From: Thiothrix unzii
GTDB taxonomy: Bacteria > Pseudomonadota > Gammaproteobacteria > Thiotrichales > Thiotrichaceae
Length of the DNA stretch: 64,000 nucleotides
Reading direction: 5' to 3'
NCBI RefSeq assembly: GCF_017901175.1
Contig: NZ_CP072793.1
Span: 1-64,000, forward strand
The position numbers were made by a program, and so were the translations under genes. The notes under the pieces are model-generated. The model was not told the DNA's origin. It made no database searches and saw only the letters and a program-made list of their open reading frames with translations. Positions 20,701 through 27,810 of the stretch are shown here, piece by piece (the stretch's first letter is position 1; the number at the start of each line of letters is the position of its first letter).

Positions 20701-20903
20701 CTAATTAAACAGGTCTGGATTGGGGACACCAAACCTGTGTCCGCGAACAGAAAATACCAGTGCCGGGCTTAAGCACTATATTTGGTATCATCTGTAGCTT
20801 CGCGAAACTGCTCACTAAGGCTGAATCCATCCGTCATCAGCAAGCCAGAATTACTTTCAATTTTTGCGCAAATGCCGCAGCCGTCTAACACAAAAACCAT
20901 TGC
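20660..20903 (-). ncRNA. candidate stand-alone small RNA gene convergent with engB
   Basis: On the minus strand a near-consensus sigma-70 promoter is followed about 240 bases later by a GC-rich terminator, with no obvious protein gene between. The predicted RNA folds locally. A long interrupted hairpin lies at 20748-20794 (CAGA, ATACC and AGTGC each pair with TCTG, GGTAT and GCACT), and a 6-bp stem GGACAC/GTGTCC at 20724-20742. The gene is in the position that spf (Spot 42) has in E. coli and ErsA in Pseudomonas, facing the 3' end of engB, but I see no sequence likeness to Spot 42 and polA is not adjacent. An open frame of 43-47 codons (20769-20900/20912) runs through its 5' half. The two possibilities are a regulatory RNA or a short mRNA. 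The 5' end is inferred from the promoter. Confidence 0.6.
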
Positions 20904-20909
20904 AGTGAC

Positions 20910-20937
20910 CATATAGTAAATCCATTGCTGTTGTCAA
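20910..20937 (-). promoter_or_regulatory. sigma-70 promoter of the candidate small RNA
   Basis: Read on the minus strand, a perfect TTGACA -35 box (20932-20937), a 16-base spacer and a TATATG -10 box (20910-20915) are present. The start of transcription would be near 20901-20904. It is one of the best promoter matches in the window. Confidence 0.7.
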
Positions 20938-20973
20938 TAAGCAATGCGCTGAAACCCTTGTCAGACCTACGTT

Positions 20974-22137
20974 TTATTGCAAACCGCGCTCCCAAAATGG
21001 GCGACCGGTGCTGCTTTGTGCGGCCGGTGCGTTAGCAGGTGGCGGCGGTGTATTTTTTCCTGCCGCACCAATGACGACGGTAATATTGCGTGGTTTTCCG
21101 CCGCGCAATATATTGAGGTACACTTTTTCACCAATTTGCGCATTTCCCACGCGATTTTTGACATCAGCAGCGGTATTAATTTCTTTGCTATTTAACCGCA
21201 CAATAATGTCGCCGGTTTGTACGCCTGCCTTTTCAGCGGCTGAGCCAGCAATAATTTGACGCACAATAGCACCGCCATTGGGTTTAATGCCTGCATTGCG
21301 TGCGCTTTCAGTATCCAAGTCTTGTACTTCTAAACCTAGTTGCCCGCGCTCGACGTGTCCGTGCTGAACAATTTGGGTAATCACACCCGCAGCGGTATTG
21401 ATGGGTACGGCAAAGCCAATACCTAAATTGCCGCCGCTTTGATCGCCCAGAATCGCGGTATTAATCCCAATCAGTTCGCCGCGTAGGTTAACCAGAGGGC
21501 CGCCGGAGTTGCCGAGGTTAATAGGCGCGTCGGTTTGGATGAAGTTTTCGTATTCGCTAATGCCGGGGTTGCGGTGTAACGCGCTAATAATCCCGGAGGT
21601 AACGGTTTGCCCGATGCCATAAGGATTGCCGATAGCCACGACGAAATCACCCACGCGCAGCCGTTCGGAATCACCAAAGCGCATCGCGACTAAGCGTTCA
21701 GGGGGGATTTGCAGAACGGCAAGGTCTGCGTGCGGGTCGGCTCCCAACACGTTAGCGGGAAAGCGTCGCCCGTCATTGAGTGTGACAAAAATGGTGTCGG
21801 CAGCTTCAATGACGTGAAAGTTGGTCAACACATGCCCAAGTTGTGCGTGAATAATGACCCCGGAACCCGTGCCTGACATAGGGTTTTCGCTGCTTAGGCT
21901 GTCACCAAAGAAGCGTTTGAAAAAGGGATCATTCAGCATTGCTGGGGTGGTATTTTGCCGCCCTTCGGTGCTGATATTCACCACGGCAGGCGTTACCCGC
22001 TCTAGCATGGAAGACAAAGAGGGTAGTTGCTGACCGTTGACTTCAGTAGGTAATGCGGCATTAACCGGAAGCGTGACACAGGGCAACAGCATAGCACTGA
22101 GCAATAATAGGTTGCGCATTATCGTTAGTCCGTGCAT
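20974..22137 (-). CDS. periplasmic trypsin-like serine protease, HtrA/Deg family, one PDZ domain
   Basis: This envelope quality-control protease has 387 residues. It has a signal peptide (about 1-28), a trypsin-fold domain with catalytic His108 (TNFHVIEA), Asp138 (PHADLAVLQ) and Ser211 (NLGNSGGPLV), then a single PDZ domain (about 270-355) and a short Pro/Ala-rich tail. DegP and DegQ have two PDZ domains, while DegS has one but is anchored by a helix. This protein combines a cleavable leader with one PDZ, so I do not give a symbol. The ATG at 22137 is chosen because GAGG lies six bases before it. In-frame starts lie on both sides. Confidence 0.9.
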   Translation of the reverse strand: MHGLTIMRNLLLLSAMLLPCVTLPVNAALPTEVNGQQLPSLSSMLERVTPAVVNISTEGRQNTTPAMLNDPFFKRFFGDSLSSENPMSGTGSGVIIHAQLGHVLTNFHVIEAADTIFVTLNDGRRFPANVLGADPHADLAVLQIPPERLVAMRFGDSERLRVGDFVVAIGNPYGIGQTVTSGIISALHRNPGISEYENFIQTDAPINLGNSGGPLVNLRGELIGINTAILGDQSGGNLGIGFAVPINTAAGVITQIVQHGHVERGQLGLEVQDLDTESARNAGIKPNGGAIVRQIIAGSAAEKAGVQTGDIIVRLNSKEINTAADVKNRVGNAQIGEKVYLNILRGGKPRNITVVIGAAGKNTPPPPANAPAAQSSTGRPFWERGLQ

Positions 22138-22305
22138 GTCCATCCTCACTGTGTCTGTTGCTAGTTGCCGCGTTTCCTTGCCTTAATCATGAAGTATGGT
22201 TTAACTCAGGGCAAGATGTTGTCTGAAATTAGCGACAATTGGTGTTGTATTTGCGCATCATACACGTTTTATTTTTTCAGATCAGCTAGTTATGTTGTAG
22301 CGTTT

Positions 22306-23172
22306 TTACTCTATGTTTTGCACCTGTTCACGCATCTGTTCGATCATGACCTTTAAATCCACCGCAGCTTGAGTGGTATCCGCGTCGTTGGATTTGGAGG
22401 AGAGGGTATTGGCTTCGCGATTGAGTTCCTGCATGAGGAAGTCGAGGCGACGACCGACAGGTTCATTGCGTTCTAAAACATCGTTGATTTCATCAAGGTG
22501 TGCCATGAGGCGGTCGAGTTCTTCTTCAACATCAAGGCGTTGCGCTAAAATTACCAATTCCTGTTCAACCCGCCCGTAATCCGGGGAGAGTTTCAGCTCT
22601 TCAATGCGATTAAGGATTTTCTCACGTTGTGCGGCGATAATGCCGGGGCGGTGTTTGCGGATGCGCACAATGATTTCGGCGATTTGATCGCAGCGTTGGT
22701 AAATAAAATCAGCAAGGCGTTTGCCTTCGCGTTCACGCATTTCCAGCAGGTCATCAAGACTGTCTTGCAGTAACACTTTGGCGTGTGCCACTAAAATATC
22801 CATGTCCGGCTGGCAATCTTGGGCAACACCCGGCCAGCGCAGAATATCCACGGCCTTAAGCGGTTCGGGGTTTTCGGTGAATACTTCCAGTTGGCGGCAG
22901 GCAATAATAAGGGCGCGAGCCAGCGGTTCATTAATGCGGATTTCGCTAGTGTTAGAGCGGGTGGCATTAAAACGTAAGTTGGCTTCGATTTTGCCACGCT
23001 TCAAGGTGCTTTGAATGATTTCGCGCAGGCTGTTTTCCTGGCTGCGGAACTCTTCGGGTTGGCGCAGGCTAATATCAAGGTAGCGGTGGTTAACACTGCG
23101 GATTTCCCAGCTCATGGTTCCGTGTTCGGTGGTGAGTTCGCGGTGGGTAAAAGCGGTCATGCTGCGGATCAT
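22306..23172 (-). CDS. yicC: YicC family endoribonuclease
   Basis: This 288-residue protein of the YicC/YloC family, reported to be an endoribonuclease acting on small RNAs with PNPase in E. coli, matches the family length (287). The N-terminus MIRSMTAF, the RSVNHRYLDI block and the C-terminal ELNREANTLSSKSNDADTTQAAVDLKVMIEQ block, the strongest family signature, are all present. The ATG at 23172 has GGAA about ten bases upstream; a longer frame upstream is not conserved. It follows the comF-like gene on the same strand by 41 bases and may share its transcript. Confidence 0.94.
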   Translation of the reverse strand: MIRSMTAFTHRELTTEHGTMSWEIRSVNHRYLDISLRQPEEFRSQENSLREIIQSTLKRGKIEANLRFNATRSNTSEIRINEPLARALIIACRQLEVFTENPEPLKAVDILRWPGVAQDCQPDMDILVAHAKVLLQDSLDDLLEMREREGKRLADFIYQRCDQIAEIIVRIRKHRPGIIAAQREKILNRIEELKLSPDYGRVEQELVILAQRLDVEEELDRLMAHLDEINDVLERNEPVGRRLDFLMQELNREANTLSSKSNDADTTQAAVDLKVMIEQMREQVQNIE

Positions 23173-23213
23173 GGGTGTCGATTTCCAATAGCTAGGATTG
23201 ATGAGCGTCAAGC

Positions 23214-23894
23214 TTAGTCGATTTGGCGGTCAAATTCATGTTTTTGGCGTTGAATCGGGCGAGCGCATGACCATGCTTCAAGGTGTTGCACCCCGTTAGC
23301 GCGGAGTAATTGCGCAAGGCTGCGTAAAGTCGCGCCCGTGGTAATGACATCATCGAACAAGGCAATGCGGGTATAGGGCAATGGTGCATTTAAATGAAAT
23401 GCTTGCAGCACGTTCTGCGGACGTTGGGTTGAGTCCAATTCGGTTTGGCGTAAGGTGGCTTTTTGGCGAACTACTGTCCGCGTCAATAGGGGGATGCCCA
23501 GTTGTTTGGCGAGTGGGCGTGCCAATTCCAGTGCTTGATTAAAGCCACGCTCATGTAAGCGTTGCGGGTGTAATGGCACGGGTAAAATCGCCTGCGGTAA
23601 TTGGCTGATTTGCGGCAAAATGCCAACAGCGGTGAGTTCCCCTAGTGTGGTGAGGTCACGCAAGCGTTTGCCAAATTTAATGCTGAGTAATAGCGGACTG
23701 ATCGGTGTTTGATAGGCGAACGCGCTAATACTGTTGTCGCAGCCGGGAATTGCATGGTTGTGATGTGCTGCCAGCCAAGGCAGGTCGTCGTGGCACGCTT
23801 GGCATAGCGGGTAATCCGGCAGGCGTGGTTCCCCGCAAAAGGCGCAATCAGGTTGTAGCAGGTGGTGGGTAATGCGGCGTAAACGTGTCAGCAT
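23214..23894 (-). CDS. ComF/GntX family phosphoribosyltransferase-like protein
   Basis: This 226-residue protein has an N-terminal zinc knuckle (Cys17, Cys20, Cys31, Cys34) and a phosphoribosyltransferase domain with the PRPP loop FDDVITTGAT at about 180-190 and the family stretch PVPLHPQRLHERGFNQA. In competent bacteria ComF helps DNA uptake, and E. coli GntX is needed to use DNA as a carbon source; the exact reaction is unknown. The ATG overlaps the stop of the rhombosortase gene (TAATG), which fixes the start and implies coupling. A longer reading frame upstream runs inside the rhombosortase gene and is not real. Confidence 0.92.
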   Translation of the reverse strand: MLTRLRRITHHLLQPDCAFCGEPRLPDYPLCQACHDDLPWLAAHHNHAIPGCDNSISAFAYQTPISPLLLSIKFGKRLRDLTTLGELTAVGILPQISQLPQAILPVPLHPQRLHERGFNQALELARPLAKQLGIPLLTRTVVRQKATLRQTELDSTQRPQNVLQAFHLNAPLPYTRIALFDDVITTGATLRSLAQLLRANGVQHLEAWSCARPIQRQKHEFDRQID

Positions 23895-24445
23895 TAGGGT
23901 GTACGCGGTGCGGGTAGTAATGCGAGCACTAAACCACTGCCCATGCCGTAAAAATGTGCGGCGTAAATTACCGGCGCGTCGATCCATTGTGCGGTTACGC
24001 CTGCGCCATTGTGTAGCCAGTCCCACACGGTTTTACCACCAATGCCAATAATCAAAACAGCGGCTAACAGCCAATCGCGCTGTTGCAGGCAACGTACCCC
24101 GCTCAGCATGAACAAGCCGTACAGAATGCCGGAAAAGCCCGCATACCACGCGACTTGCGGTGAGAAAAACCATAGCCCCAAGCCAACGCCCGTGCCGATG
24201 AAGAGTATTTGTGAAAGCAGAGTACGCGGTGTCGCCGCTATTTGTTGCAGCCCTATCAGCAACCAAAAACCGCCAAGATTTAACCCCAAGTGCCAGCCAT
24301 TGGTATGGATCAGGTTGCCTGTCCACAACCGCCATACTTGCCCCGCATCAATCAGGTTGCGCTGGAATAATAGCGATTCTTGCCAAGGTTGTAGCATGAG
24401 CAGGCAGACACTGAATAGCAGCGGAAAGTAATAACGTTGCAGCAT
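23894..24445 (-). CDS. rrtA: rhombosortase (rhomboid-family protease for GlyGly-CTERM proteins)
   Basis: This integral membrane serine protease of 183 residues has about six helices. The rhomboid dyad is Ser105 in GFSG and His164 in AAHFYGMGSG. The short length, the WYAGFSGILYG block and the N-terminal WRLWTGNLIHTN point to the rhombosortase branch, which removes the C-terminal GlyGly-CTERM anchor of exported proteins. No GlyGly-CTERM protein is in the window. It is divergent from the gspGHIJ genes, and rhombosortase substrates are known to depend on type II secretion. The ATG at 24445 lacks a clear ribosome binding site; a TTG at 24475 with GGAA in front is an alternative start. Confidence 0.88.
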   Translation of the reverse strand: MLQRYYFPLLFSVCLLMLQPWQESLLFQRNLIDAGQVWRLWTGNLIHTNGWHLGLNLGGFWLLIGLQQIAATPRTLLSQILFIGTGVGLGLWFFSPQVAWYAGFSGILYGLFMLSGVRCLQQRDWLLAAVLIIGIGGKTVWDWLHNGAGVTAQWIDAPVIYAAHFYGMGSGLVLALLPAPRTP

Positions 24446-24533
24446 TGCGTGTGATTGGTGTTTTCGAGTGTGCAATAGGGTTTCCAGTATGCCAGAATCT
24501 TGAGGATGAATCTTGTTAGAAAGGATGAGCTGT

Positions 24534-24968
24534 ATGGGTCACACATTATCAGTGGTACGTCGACCGCGTGAACAGGGGTTTTCCCTGACGGAATTATTGA
24601 TCGTGATTATGATCATGGGGTTGTTGATTGGCTTTACCCTAAGCCAGATGGATATTTTTGATAAAGCGAAAGTGCAAAACGCCGAAACGCAACTGAATCA
24701 GATCAAAATTCACTTGGAAATGTATCGCACCGATAACGGCTCATTCCCGCCTTCAGGAGCATTGAGTGCGCTGGTGAGTAATCCGGGGGCGGAAGTTGCG
24801 CCACGTTGGAAGCCCTACATGAAAGAGTTACCCAAAGACCCTTGGGGTAATGACTACCGTTATTTAAATCCGGGCACACACGGTAAGGAAGTCGATGTTT
24901 ACAGCGTCGGTGCGGATAAGCTCGAAGGCACGGATGATGACATCGGTAGCTGGCGGCTGGAGCGTTAA
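24534..24968 (+). CDS. gspG: type II secretion major pseudopilin GspG
   Basis: GspG polymerises into the pseudopilus that drives substrates through the outer membrane in type II secretion. The 144-residue protein has a short leader cut by prepilin peptidase after Gly15 (EQG-FSLTE, with Glu at +5), a hydrophobic helix, and the GspG C-terminal domain with PKDPWGNDYRY and DDDIGSW, the calcium-binding end of the family. AAAGGA lies eight bases before the ATG. The overlapping order gspG-H-I-J indicates one transcript. Confidence 0.96.
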   Translation: MGHTLSVVRRPREQGFSLTELLIVIMIMGLLIGFTLSQMDIFDKAKVQNAETQLNQIKIHLEMYRTDNGSFPPSGALSALVSNPGAEVAPRWKPYMKELPKDPWGNDYRYLNPGTHGKEVDVYSVGADKLEGTDDDIGSWRLER

Positions 24969-25458
24969 GCCGCGTCATGCTACTGGCTTTTCCTTGATGG
25001 AAATGCTGGTGGTGTTGATGGTGGTGGGCGTGTTGTACGCGATGGCAGGTTCGTTATTGAGTCTGGCGGTGGTCGACCCTTTGCAGGAAGAGGTTGAGCG
25101 GTTGCGCGGGCGTATTAGTCTGCTCCAAGATGAAGCATTGGTACGTTCCCAGCCGTTAGCGATAGGCATGGATGCACGCGGTTACGCTTTTTTTGTGCTC
25201 AATGATCAACAGAAGCCAGAGCCGTTAGCCGATGATGGCTTGTTTAAACCGTATACGTTTCCGCAAGGCTACAAGCACAGCTTGACGTTGCAGGGCGTGG
25301 ATGTGGTGCTGGATAAGTTGCACCCGCAAATTTTTGTATTTCCGGGCGGGGAAATGACCGGGTTTGAATGGCGATTACGTGCTGAAAACGGGCATTCGCG
25401 CGGTATCAGCGTGGATGTGCGTGGACAGTTGGCAGATTTGCCTTTGGAGGGGTATTAG
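24934..25458 (+). CDS. gspH: type II secretion minor pseudopilin GspH
   Basis: This minor pseudopilin of 174 residues has a prepilin cleavage site at ATG-FSLMEML (Gly18), a hydrophobic helix and a beta-rich C-terminal domain ending FEWRLRAENGHSRGISVDVRG, typical of GspH. Two consecutive ATGs (24934 and 24937) follow GAAGG; the first is used. It overlaps the end of gspG by 35 bases, and its TAG stop shares a base with the GTG start of gspI. Confidence 0.92.
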   Translation: MMTSVAGGWSVKPRHATGFSLMEMLVVLMVVGVLYAMAGSLLSLAVVDPLQEEVERLRGRISLLQDEALVRSQPLAIGMDARGYAFFVLNDQQKPEPLADDGLFKPYTFPQGYKHSLTLQGVDVVLDKLHPQIFVFPGGEMTGFEWRLRAENGHSRGISVDVRGQLADLPLEGY

Positions 25459-25865
25459 TGCGCTCGCCCACCCGTCAAGCTGGTTTTAACTTGATCGAAG
25501 TGTTGATCGCACTGCTGTTATTGGGCTTGGTGATCAGTATTAGTGTGGAAACCAGTATGGGCGATATTGCCCTGTACAAACGTAATCAAGACGGTGCACT
25601 GGCGCGGTGGGTGGCGTTGAATCGCATTGCGGAAGTGCAGTTACAGGGTGGGTATCCGTCAGAGGGTTCAGAAAAGGGTGAAATGCTTATGGGGCATAGC
25701 CGTTGGCAATGGCAGCAGGAAATTATGGCAACCCCGAATAAAGATTTGCGGCGTATTGAGGTCAGCGTATTCGCGCTCAATAAGCTGGATGAAAGGGTTG
25801 ATGTGCAGGTGGGTTATATTGCGAATCCGCAGCCCGCCGCACTCCCAAAGAAGCCAGCACCATGA
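25458..25865 (+). CDS. gspI: type II secretion minor pseudopilin GspI
   Basis: The 135-residue pseudopilin has leader MRSPTRQAG, cleavage before FNLIEVLIAL, a hydrophobic helix, and the GspI C-domain with ALARWVALNRIAEVQLQ. GspI nucleates the pseudopilus tip with GspJ and GspK. It starts with GTG overlapping the gspH stop and ends overlapping gspJ (ATGA). The C-terminus is Pro/Ala-rich. Confidence 0.92.
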   Translation: MRSPTRQAGFNLIEVLIALLLLGLVISISVETSMGDIALYKRNQDGALARWVALNRIAEVQLQGGYPSEGSEKGEMLMGHSRWQWQQEIMATPNKDLRRIEVSVFALNKLDERVDVQVGYIANPQPAALPKKPAP

Positions 25866-26470
25866 AGAGGAGAGTATCAGGATTTAGCTTGATGGAATTG
25901 CTGATTGCACTGGCGATTTTTTCGGTGTTGGTGATGTTGTCTTACCGTTCGGTGGAGCTATTGCTGGACGCGCAACGCAGTAACGGTGAGCGACAAGTGG
26001 TGTTGCAGCAGTGGCAGCGTGCGGTGGTGTTGCTGGAGCGTGATTTGCACCAAGTCGTTGCGCGTGGGCAAAACACCGGTTTCGGCACGGTCTTGCCGTC
26101 GATTCATGTGCCAGATGACGGGTTACTAGCGTTAACCCGTGGTGGTAATCCTGATGTGGGTTGGGAATTGCGTAACGGCGGGCAAGGGCAGATGCGTAGC
26201 TATTTGCAGCGCGTGGAATACGTTTTAGAGGAAGGTAAGTTGCTGCGCCGCAGTTGGGATTGGGTGGATCATGCGGAAAGCACCGAGCCGGTGGAGTTAG
26301 TATTACTCAATGCTGATGTCACGGATGTGACCTTGCGTTTTATGGATGATAAGAAAACTTGGCAGCCAGCGAGTGAGTGGGCGGGCAAGGTATTGCCGCG
26401 AGCGGTGGAGTTGACACTGCGTCATGAAAAGCTGGGTGAAATCAAACGGCTTTTCGTCATCTATTTATAA
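25862..26470 (+). CDS. gspJ: type II secretion minor pseudopilin GspJ
   Basis: The 202-residue minor pseudopilin has a short leader MKRRVSG before FSLMELLIAL, then the GspJ core with WQRAVVLLERDLHQVVAR, GWELRNGGQGQ and LQRVEYVLEEGKLLRRSW. It forms the tip complex with GspI and GspK. gspK, which normally follows, is not here: the next gene is an RND adaptor 156 bases on. The remaining type II secretion genes must lie elsewhere. Confidence 0.93.
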   Translation: MKRRVSGFSLMELLIALAIFSVLVMLSYRSVELLLDAQRSNGERQVVLQQWQRAVVLLERDLHQVVARGQNTGFGTVLPSIHVPDDGLLALTRGGNPDVGWELRNGGQGQMRSYLQRVEYVLEEGKLLRRSWDWVDHAESTEPVELVLLNADVTDVTLRFMDDKKTWQPASEWAGKVLPRAVELTLRHEKLGEIKRLFVIYL

Positions 26471-26626
26471 GAATTCTCTAATATTCTTGCGAGTCGACTG
26501 GAATTTGTGGGGCTGAAACGATATAGTTCGGGCAGGAAATCGAGGAGAAGGAGTCCTTTGTGTAGGTATGTTGTTGCTGACATGCTTTCTTTCTGTGTGA
26601 CCTCCACAATACCGCCGCTTTGAGGA

Positions 26627-27780
26627 ATGAATAATCGCATGAGCATAACAAACAATGCGCATTGGCTGTTGGTCTTGGTAGCGAGCATTTGCCTTTTGCC
26701 GGGGGCGTATGCCGCCGAGATTATCCGCGTTGACGCATCCGAATCCCAATCGCAATCCGTATTGGGTAGCACGGTTATCCCTTACAAGGAAGTGACGTTG
26801 GCGGCGCAAGTGCCGGGCGTGGTCAAGCAGGTGGCTGGTGAGGTCGGGGCGATCTTTAAGCAAGGCGATGTCATTGTGCAGATTGATGAGACGACCTTGC
26901 AAGCTAGGCGTAATTCCGTTTTAGCACAGATTTCCACTGCACAGGCGGTGCTGCAAAACTCCCAAGCACAATACACCCGTGAATTGGTGTCGCCACGCAG
27001 TAAAGACGTGGGTGCATTACCCGGTTTTGGCTTGCCCGCGATGTTTGATATGTGGCGGTGCGCCCGTTTGCAGATTCGATGATGGGTGGTTACGACTCCG
27101 ACATGGGGCGTTACAGCGATTTGATGAGTAGCGCGACGGTGGTTTCGCAAGCGCAATCAAGTTTGCAGCAGGCAATGTCGCAGTTACAGGAAATTGATTC
27201 GACGGTGCGTGACGCTAAATCCATCGCACCGTTTGAAGGTATGGTGCTGGAACGTTTGGTGGAAGAGGGCGATACCGTGCAGCCGGGGCAGGCACTGATT
27301 AAGTTTGGCTTCGTCAAATTTAAGCGTTTGCAAGCCGACGTGCCATCCGGTTTGATCCGCTATTTGGATGAGGACATGGTGGTTCCGGTGCGTATTGATG
27401 GTCATGTGGAAACGATGGCAAAAGTCGCACAGATTTACCCGATTGCTGATCCGAGTCGCCATACCGTCATCGTAAAGTTTGATTTGCCGGTGGATATTAC
27501 CGCCTCTCCGGGGATGTATGCTGAGGTATACTTACCGGAACGTAATAAAGATAAGCCCAAAGTGGCTGTGATTCCGCGTACTGCTTTATTGAGTGGGCGG
27601 AGTTTACCGAGTGTTTTGCTGGTCAATGACAGCAATGTGTCAGAGTTACGTTTGATTCGCTTAGGCTCTGATCAAAGTAACGGTATGGTTGAAGTAATTT
27701 CGGGTATCAGCGTTGGTGAACGGATTATTGATAATCCACCACCGAGCGCGTCATCTGGTTGGATGCCCACCGCAAAATAA
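26627..27780 (+). pseudogene. RND efflux periplasmic adaptor (membrane fusion protein), frameshifted
   Basis: Two open frames together make one membrane fusion protein. The first (26627-27082) has a signal peptide (ending GAYAA) and the lipoyl-like half LAAQVPGVVKQVAGEVGAIFKQGDVIVQID. The second (readable from 27052) supplies the other lipoyl half (GMVLERLVEEGDTVQPGQALIKFG) and the beta-barrel and membrane-proximal domains up to the stop at 27780. The frame changes by one base near 27047-27052, just after PAMFD. A one-base deletion in a functional gene, or a sequencing error, would explain it; no obvious slippery heptamer is present. A second ATG at 26639 is an alternative start. The permease follows 30 bases later. 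No outer-membrane factor gene is nearby. Confidence 0.85.
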
Positions 27781-27810
27781 AATATCTCGCCCGCTAGGAA
27801 ATGTAAGTAA

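Noticed and set aside
24895-24933. Longer N-terminus for gspH
   Set aside because: The extra residues overlap gspG in another frame and would push the prepilin cleavage site too far from the start.
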